Part shown: positions 46,528-50,842 of the stretch, in pieces
Layout: each line of letters begins with the position of its first letter
Position numbering within the stretch: position 1 is the first letter of the stretch
NCBI GenBank assembly: GCA_002721895.1
Contig: PBLV01000010.1
Span: 1 to 50,842 of the forward strand
Length of the DNA stretch: 50,842 bases
Source of the DNA: Verrucomicrobiales bacterium
GTDB lineage: Bacteria > Verrucomicrobiota > Verrucomicrobiae > Limisphaerales > UBA1100
Direction of reading: 5' to 3'
Program-made: the position numbers and the translations under genes
Notes under the pieces: model-generated
Databases searched by the model: none
The model's input: only the letters and a program-made list of their open reading frames with translations
What the model was told of the DNA's origin: nothing

Positions 46528-47211
46528 ATGGGCCAAAAGACACATCCGGTTGGGTTGCGTGTGGCGGTTACGAAGGACTGGCAGTCCAAATGGTACGCGG
46601 ACAAGGGCGAGTTTGCCGGGTTGCTGGACGAGGACCGACGCATTCGTGAGCTGCTCAAAGGCAAACTGGAATCGGCGGCGGTGACGAAGATCCTGATCGA
46701 GCGTGCCACGGGGCGCGTGCGCATCCGCATCCTGACGGCGCGGCCGGGCGTGGTGATTGGCCGTCGCGGCGCTGAGATCGACAAGATCAAGGAGGATCTT
46801 TCGCGCATGACCGGCAAGGAGGTTTATGTGGATCCGGAGGAAATTCGGCAACCGGAACTGGATGCGCAGTTGGTGGCCGAGAATGTTGCCATGCAACTGG
46901 AGCGCCGCATTGCCTTTCGCCGCGCGATGAAGAAGGCGGTGCAAACGACGATGGAATTTGGAGCGGAAGGCATCCGCATCCGCGCGGCCGGCCGCTTGGG
47001 TGGTGCGGAACTGGCGCGAGTGGAGCAGTATTTGAAGGGCCGTGTGCCGTTGCACACGCTGCGGGCAAACATCGACTACGGATTCGCCGAGGCGACCACC
47101 AAGCAGGGCCAGTTGGGAATCAAGTGTTGGATTTGCCGGGGTGAAAATTCGCCCCAGAAACAGCAGGAAGACATGGTGGTCGAGGGAGGCCGTCCGCGCC
47201 CGGCGGCCTGA
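46528..47211 (+). CDS. rpsC: 30S ribosomal protein S3
   Basis: S3 forms part of the mRNA entry channel. The 227-residue product opens [20 protein letters not shown]. The KH domain has [20 protein letters not shown] near residue 69, and the C-terminal domain shows [20 protein letters not shown] near 140 and [19 protein letters not shown] near 175. The ending [14 protein letters not shown] replaces the common GVKVWIYKGE, adding two cysteines. Length is normal. Confidence 0.98.
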   Translation: MGQKTHPVGLRVAVTKDWQSKWYADKGEFAGLLDEDRRIRELLKGKLESAAVTKILIERATGRVRIRILTARPGVVIGRRGAEIDKIKEDLSRMTGKEVYVDPEEIRQPELDAQLVAENVAMQLERRIAFRRAMKKAVQTTMEFGAEGIRIRAAGRLGGAELARVEQYLKGRVPLHTLRANIDYGFAEATTKQGQLGIKCWICRGENSPQKQQEDMVVEGGRPRPAA

Positions 47212-47240
47212 ACAGGATTTAATAGAAAAGGCACAACGAG

Positions 47241-47660
47241 ATGGCTCAGATCCCAGAACGCGTCAAGTACCGCAAAATGCACCGGGGTAGCCGTGCCGGC
47301 ACGGCGCGCAAGGGGCACACGGTTGCCTTTGGCCAGTTTGGCCTTCAGGCGCTGGACCGGTGCTGGATGACCACGCAGCAAATCGAATCAGCGCGCCAGA
47401 CGATCACCCGCACCATGAAGCGCCGTGGCAAGTTGTGGATTCGCGTGTTTCCGCAAAAATCTTTCACAAAGAAGCCGCTTGAGGTCCGGATGGGCAAGGG
47501 CAAGGCCAACGTGGAGGGCTGGGTGGCTGTGGTGCGGCCGGCCAATGTTTTATTTGAGGTGGACGGTGTGTCGGAAAGTCTCGCGCGTCGTTGCATGCGC
47601 TTGGCGGCGGCCAAGCTGCCGATTCCCACGCGCTTTGTGACTCGCCGCAAACTGGGATAA
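47241..47660 (+). CDS. rplP: 50S ribosomal protein L16
   Basis: L16 contacts the A-site tRNA elbow and organises the central protuberance region. The 139-residue product has [20 protein letters not shown] near residue 8, [20 protein letters not shown] near 31, and the signature [20 protein letters not shown] near 63 with [20 protein letters not shown]. It ends [13 protein letters not shown] 29-base gap containing AGGATTTAATAG separates it from rpsC. Confidence 0.98.
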   Translation: MAQIPERVKYRKMHRGSRAGTARKGHTVAFGQFGLQALDRCWMTTQQIESARQTITRTMKRRGKLWIRVFPQKSFTKKPLEVRMGKGKANVEGWVAVVRPANVLFEVDGVSESLARRCMRLAAAKLPIPTRFVTRRKLG

Positions 47661-47665
47661 TCACG

Positions 47666-47878
47666 ATGAAGATGTCGGAGATCAACGAGTTGACGGAGGT
47701 GGAATTGGCCGCGAAGAGCCGAGATCTCCGGGTGGAGCTGTTTAACCTGCGCCTGCAGCAGACCACGGCGCAGCTGGAGAAGCCCCACCGGGTCAAGGAA
47801 CTGCGCCGGGACGTGGCCCGCTTGGAGACGCGCCTGACCAAGTTGCGCGCGGAGAAAAAATCCGCGGCGGCCGCCTAG
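47666..47878 (+). CDS. rpmC: 50S ribosomal protein L29
   Basis: L29 is a helical hairpin beside the tunnel exit. The 70-residue product MKMSEINELTEVELAAKSRD has the signature LRVELFNLRLQQTTAQLEKP near residue 21 and HRVKELRRDVARLETRLTKL near 41. ATG 47666 lies six bases after the rplP stop; ATG 47672 is an alternative. The upstream open frame inside rplP is discounted. Confidence 0.95.
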   Translation: MKMSEINELTEVELAAKSRDLRVELFNLRLQQTTAQLEKPHRVKELRRDVARLETRLTKLRAEKKSAAAA

Positions 47879-47890
47879 GAATTTAACGAG

Positions 47891-48166
47891 ATGAGTGAAG
47901 CCAGCGAACAAGCGAAGCACCGCAAGGAACGGCAGGGCACGGTGGTGTCGGACAAGATGACGCAGACGATTGTCGTGCGCGTGGACCGGCGGGTGCGCCA
48001 TCCGCTATACAAGAAGGTGATCACGCGGTCGCGCAAGCTTTATGCGCATGACGCGGAGAACGCGGCGAAGACGGGCGACGTGGTGAAGATTCGCGAGACG
48101 CGTCCCTTGTCGAAGCTGAAGCGTTGGGAATTGGTGGAGGTGGTTCGCGCGGCGGCCACGGCATAG
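47891..48166 (+). CDS. rpsQ: 30S ribosomal protein S17
   Basis: S17 is an OB-fold primary binder of 16S rRNA. The 91-residue product has [20 protein letters not shown] near residue 11, [20 protein letters not shown] near 31 and [20 protein letters not shown] near 61, the S17 signature. AGGAATTTAACGAG precedes the ATG. The closing VVRAAATA is slightly extended. Confidence 0.97.
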   Translation: MSEASEQAKHRKERQGTVVSDKMTQTIVVRVDRRVRHPLYKKVITRSRKLYAHDAENAAKTGDVVKIRETRPLSKLKRWELVEVVRAAATA

Positions 48167-48178
48167 GAGATTTGAACG

Positions 48179-48544
48179 ATGTTGCAACTGCGATCCATTT
48201 GTGAAGTGGCCGACAATTCCGGCGCGAAGCGCGCGGCGGTTATTCGTGTGCTGGGCGGCAACAAGTCGTATGGCGAGATTGGCGACATCGTGAAGGCGCA
48301 CATCAAAGAAGCCGCGCCGGACGGAGCGGTAAAGAAGAGCGAGGTGGTGAACGCCGTGGTGGTGCGCACAAAGAAGGCGATTCGCCGCAGCGACGGCAGC
48401 TACCTGCGCTTTGACAACAACGCGGTGGTGATTATCGACGCTGAAAACAACCCGCGGGGCACACGCATTTTTGGCCCGGTGGCCCGTGAACTGCGCGAGA
48501 AACGATTCATGAAAATCATCTCCCTGGCGCCGGAGGTTCTGTAG
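48179..48544 (+). CDS. rplN: 50S ribosomal protein L14
   Basis: L14 lies at the subunit interface with L19. The 121-residue product begins [20 protein letters not shown] and has [20 protein letters not shown] near residue 60, then [20 protein letters not shown] near 80 and the ending [32 protein letters not shown] is the usual central strand. AGGAGATTTGAACG precedes its ATG. It starts the spc group. Confidence 0.98.
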   Translation: MLQLRSICEVADNSGAKRAAVIRVLGGNKSYGEIGDIVKAHIKEAAPDGAVKKSEVVNAVVVRTKKAIRRSDGSYLRFDNNAVVIIDAENNPRGTRIFGPVARELREKRFMKIISLAPEVL

Positions 48545-48546
48545 CC

Positions 48547-48891
48547 ATGTCAACAGCAGTCAAGAAGAAGAAGATGGAGTATCGCCGATCGGGTGAGCGT
48601 TTTCACGTGAAGAAAGGCGATGATGTGGTGGTGATCAGCGGTTCATCGCGCGGCAAGCGCGGGCGCATCCGCCAGATTTTGCCGGCCAAGCAGCGGGCGA
48701 TCGTGGAGGGGCTGCAACAGGTCAAGGTGCACAAGAAACGCAGTCAGGATTTGCCCAATGGCGCGATTGTGGAGCAGGACGGCAACATTCATATCTCGAA
48801 CCTGATGAAAGTTGAGGTTTATGAAAAGAACCACAAGGCGCTCCCCGAGACAGGAGGCGGCCAGGACAAGGAGGAGCAGGCGGAGGCGTAA
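48547..48891 (+). CDS. rplX: 50S ribosomal protein L24
   Basis: L24 initiates 50S assembly by binding the 5' part of 23S rRNA. The 114-residue product has an extended basic N-terminus ([20 protein letters not shown]) before the KOW motif [20 protein letters not shown] near residues 23-42. [20 protein letters not shown] near 55 and the family core [12 protein letters not shown] follow. The C-terminus is acidic ([12 protein letters not shown]). The rplE ATG follows the TAA immediately. Confidence 0.96.
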   Translation: MSTAVKKKKMEYRRSGERFHVKKGDDVVVISGSSRGKRGRIRQILPAKQRAIVEGLQQVKVHKKRSQDLPNGAIVEQDGNIHISNLMKVEVYEKNHKALPETGGGQDKEEQAEA

Positions 48892-49443
48892 ATGAAATCA
48901 AGGCTCTATAGCAAATATCAGGACGAGATCAAGCCGGCGATGCGGGAGGCACGGAGCTACGGCAACGTGCATGAGGTGCCGCGCATTGAGAAGATCGTGG
49001 TGAACATGGGCATTGACTCGAATCTGGAGAAGTCGGCGCTGGACGACGCACAGGCGGAGATGACTGCCATCACCGGTCGCAAGCCGGTGGTCAGTAAAAG
49101 CCGCAAGAATATCTCGAACTTCAAGCTGCGAAAGGGCATGCCGATTGGCTGTTATGTGACGCTGCGGCGCAACGTGATGTATGAATTCTTGGACCGATTG
49201 GTCACGGCCGCGCTGCCCTGCATTCGTGACTTTCGAGGCATCAATCCTAAGGCCTTTGATGGCCGAGGCAATTACTCGCTGGGCATCAGCGACCAGACGA
49301 TTTTCCCCGAGATTGAGATGGACAAGGTGAAGCGCCAGCAGGGCATGGACATTACCATCGTGACCAGCGCCAACACGGACGATGAGGCGCGCGATTTGCT
49401 CGCGCGCTTTGGCATGCCGTTCGCGCGGCGGGACGAGAACTAA
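48892..49443 (+). CDS. rplE: 50S ribosomal protein L5
   Basis: L5 binds 5S rRNA and contacts the P-site tRNA and S13. The 183-residue product has [20 protein letters not shown] near residue 24, [20 protein letters not shown] near 62 with [20 protein letters not shown] following, and [20 protein letters not shown] near 111. It ends [15 protein letters not shown]. The ATG directly abuts the rplX stop codon, so translation is likely coupled. Confidence 0.98.
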   Translation: MKSRLYSKYQDEIKPAMREARSYGNVHEVPRIEKIVVNMGIDSNLEKSALDDAQAEMTAITGRKPVVSKSRKNISNFKLRKGMPIGCYVTLRRNVMYEFLDRLVTAALPCIRDFRGINPKAFDGRGNYSLGISDQTIFPEIEMDKVKRQQGMDITIVTSANTDDEARDLLARFGMPFARRDEN

Positions 49444-49460
49444 TTTTTAAGGAACAAAAC

Positions 49461-49730
49461 ATGGCCAAGAAATCCTGGATCGCACGCAACAACCGCAAAC
49501 GCCGCGCGGTGGAAAAGTTCGCCGCCAAGCGCAAGGAACTGAAGGCTGCGGGAGACTACGCCGCCTTGGCGCAGCTGCCACGAGATGCCAGCCCGGTGCG
49601 CGTGGTGAATCGCTGCCACCTCACGGGTCGCCGCCACGGCTACTTGCGCAAGTTCGGCCTCAGCCGCCTGGCGTTCAGGGAGGCGGCGTTGAGCGGGATG
49701 ATCCCGGGAGTCACCAAGGCCAGCTGGTAA
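49461..49730 (+). CDS. rpsN: 30S ribosomal protein S14, zinc-independent type
   Basis: S14 belongs to the 30S head. The 89-residue product [20 protein letters not shown] is the longer, zinc-free form: the four-cysteine CxxC...CxxC motif of the short type is absent and only one Cys remains in [20 protein letters not shown] near residue 49. [18 protein letters not shown] closes the protein and is the family C-terminus. AAGGAACAAAAC precedes the ATG. Confidence 0.97.
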   Translation: MAKKSWIARNNRKRRAVEKFAAKRKELKAAGDYAALAQLPRDASPVRVVNRCHLTGRRHGYLRKFGLSRLAFREAALSGMIPGVTKASW

Positions 49731-49739
49731 AGAGCTACT

Positions 49740-50123
49740 ATGGATCCGATTGCCAACATGCTTACGTGCGTTCGCAACGCCAGTCAGGCACAACTGTCTG
49801 AAGTGGCCGTGCCGCACTCGAAGATCAAGGAAAACATCGCCCGCATTCTCAAGCGCGAGGGTTACATCGCCGGATTCGGCGTGGAGGGCGACGCCAAGAA
49901 ATCGTTGAAGATGGAGCTGAAGTACAGTGGCCGTCGCGGCGTGATTGAGGGCCTCAAGCGGGTAAGCAAGCCTGGCTTGCGGCAGTATGTGGGTGCGGCA
50001 CAGGTACCGCGTGTGCTTGGTGGGCTGGGTGTGGCCATCCTTTCCACGAGCAAAGGAGTGATGACCGGCCAGGAGGCACGCAAGGAGAATGTGGGCGGCG
50101 AAGTGCTGTGCCATGTTTGGTAG
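49740..50123 (+). CDS. rpsH: 30S ribosomal protein S8
   Basis: S8 is a primary binder of the 16S rRNA central domain; in E. coli it represses the spc operon. The 127-residue product begins [20 protein letters not shown], with [20 protein letters not shown] near residue 20, [20 protein letters not shown] near 73 and [20 protein letters not shown] near 94. The closing GGEVLCHVW matches the usual GGExLCxVW. No spc-type S8 target was identified. Confidence 0.98.
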   Translation: MDPIANMLTCVRNASQAQLSEVAVPHSKIKENIARILKREGYIAGFGVEGDAKKSLKMELKYSGRRGVIEGLKRVSKPGLRQYVGAAQVPRVLGGLGVAILSTSKGVMTGQEARKENVGGEVLCHVW

Positions 50124-50137
50124 GAAGGATTTGAACG

Positions 50138-50680
50138 ATGTCGAAGATTGGCAAACTCCCCATCCCGGTGCCCGACTCGGTGAAGGTAAACCTAACGGGT
50201 GACCGAATCTCCGTGGAGGGACCCAAGGGCAAGCTGGATTTGGATCTGCCGCCACACACCAGCGCCGCGCTGGATGAAGAGGCGAAGCAAATCGTGGTCA
50301 GCCGCGAAGACGACCAGGCTCGCTCCAAGGCCATGCACGGCTTGTGTCGCAGCCTTATCAACAACAACGTGGTGGGCGTGGCCGAGGGGTACACAAAGAA
50401 GCTGGAGATTCACGGCACTGGTTTTAAGGCGGCAGTCAACGGAAACGTGGTGAACATGCACTTGGGCTATTCGCACGAGATTAATCATGAGATTCCGCCG
50501 CAGGTGACGGTGAACGTGGAGCGCAACACGCAAATCACTATTGAGGGGCCGGACAAGCAATCGGTTGGGCTGCTGGCCTCCGAATTGCGTGCCTATTACC
50601 CAGTGGAACCCTACAAGGGCAAGGGTGTGCGTTACAGCGACGAGGTGGTCATTCGGAAGAAGGGCAAACGCGAGCAGTAG
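50138..50680 (+). CDS. rplF: 50S ribosomal protein L6
   Basis: L6 sits beside the sarcin-ricin loop and the factor-binding site. The 180-residue product opens MSKIGKLPIPVPDSVKVNLT and has VEGPKGKLDLDLPPHTSAAL near residue 29, SRSLINNNVVGVAEGYTKKL near 68 and the signature PYKGKGVRYSDEVVIRKKGK near 157. The second L6 fold contains LGYSHEINHEIPPQVTVNVE near 103. AAGGATTTGAACG precedes its ATG. Confidence 0.98.
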   Translation: MSKIGKLPIPVPDSVKVNLTGDRISVEGPKGKLDLDLPPHTSAALDEEAKQIVVSREDDQARSKAMHGLCRSLINNNVVGVAEGYTKKLEIHGTGFKAAVNGNVVNMHLGYSHEINHEIPPQVTVNVERNTQITIEGPDKQSVGLLASELRAYYPVEPYKGKGVRYSDEVVIRKKGKREQ

Positions 50681-50681
50681 G

Positions 50682-50842
50682 ATGAGAACGCAGATCAAAC
50701 ACCAACGCGAGCGCCGCCGCCGGTGGCGCATTCGCAAGAAACTTAAGGGTACGGCAAGCCGGCCACGCATGAGTGTGCGGTTTACGGGGCGCAACATTTA
50801 CGTGCAGTTTGTGGACGATGCCGCCGGCCAAACCTTGGCCAG
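50682..50842 (+). CDS. rplR: 50S ribosomal protein L18, 3' end cut by window edge
   Basis: The first 53 codons of L18, which binds 5S rRNA with L5. MRTQIKHQRERRRRWRIRKK is the basic N-terminal tail, followed by LKGTASRPRMSVRFTGRNIY and VQFVDDAAGQTLA, matching the L18 pattern RxRKKxxGTxxRPRLxVxRSxxxIYAQxIDD. The frame is open to the last base. The ATG lies one base after the rplF stop. Confidence 0.95.
   Translation, partial: MRTQIKHQRERRRRWRIRKKLKGTASRPRMSVRFTGRNIYVQFVDDAAGQTLA

Overview
The window looks like part of a chromosome of a GC-rich (roughly 60 percent) member of the PVC group, most probably Verrucomicrobiota. The pointers are a tandem pair of DUF1501 proteins, a membrane-anchored PQQ-type beta-propeller, RNase HIII, an EF-Tu with an unusual switch I that I associate from memory with planctomycetes and relatives, and two intergenic palindromes (an ACAGAGGCACAGAG type and a CTGCCGGCA type) of kinds I remember as dispersed in such genomes. 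The assignment is an inference from gene content; no database was consulted.

Layout. 1-4175: two tandem DUF1501 genes (the first cut by the window edge) and a PQQ-like beta-propeller gene. 4152-6632 (minus): comEC, divergent from pdxJ-acpS (6697-7811). 7838-10356 (minus): a small coiled-coil protein, leuD and leuC; divergent from a PPi-type phosphofructokinase (10523-11872). 12012-14184 (minus): a small exported protein, an FMN reductase and a lipoprotein esterase. 14261-21935: an accessory block with a TerB-like protein, an ankyrin/zinc-ribbon membrane protein, an M48 protease, three consecutive AIM24-family genes (the third fused to a GYF_2 domain), a small membrane protein, an exported thioredoxin-like protein and a GYF_2 multi-pass membrane protein. 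21942-26457: a YwqK-like anchored protein, mutY, apaG, a leucine-rich-repeat protein and rnhC.

26485-50842 is one long translation/transcription supercluster, all on the plus strand: tRNA-Thr, tuf, tRNA-Trp, tRNA-Ser, secE, nusG, rplK, rplA, rplJ, rplL, rpoB, rpoC, rpsL, rpsG, fusA, then the S10 and spc operons from rpsJ to rplR (cut by the window edge). Gene order is that of other bacteria, but there is no tuf between fusA and rpsJ. Punctuation is visible: promoters before tRNA-Thr and rpsL, two hairpins between rplL and rpoB, a hairpin after rpoC, and a clear intrinsic terminator between rpsG and fusA.

The best candidates for something new are the AIM24/GYF_2/M48 block and a recurrent promoter geometry in which the -35 box lies 35-37 bases before the ATG with no Shine-Dalgarno sequence, implying leaderless mRNAs for several lead genes, most strikingly a shared TTGGCAA box between comEC and pdxJ. 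No CRISPR array, prophage, insertion sequence or rRNA was seen. No gene-free stretch exceeds about 300 bases; the longest is 26458-26684, which holds the tRNA-Thr/tuf promoter and an apparent leader with no RNA family I recognise.
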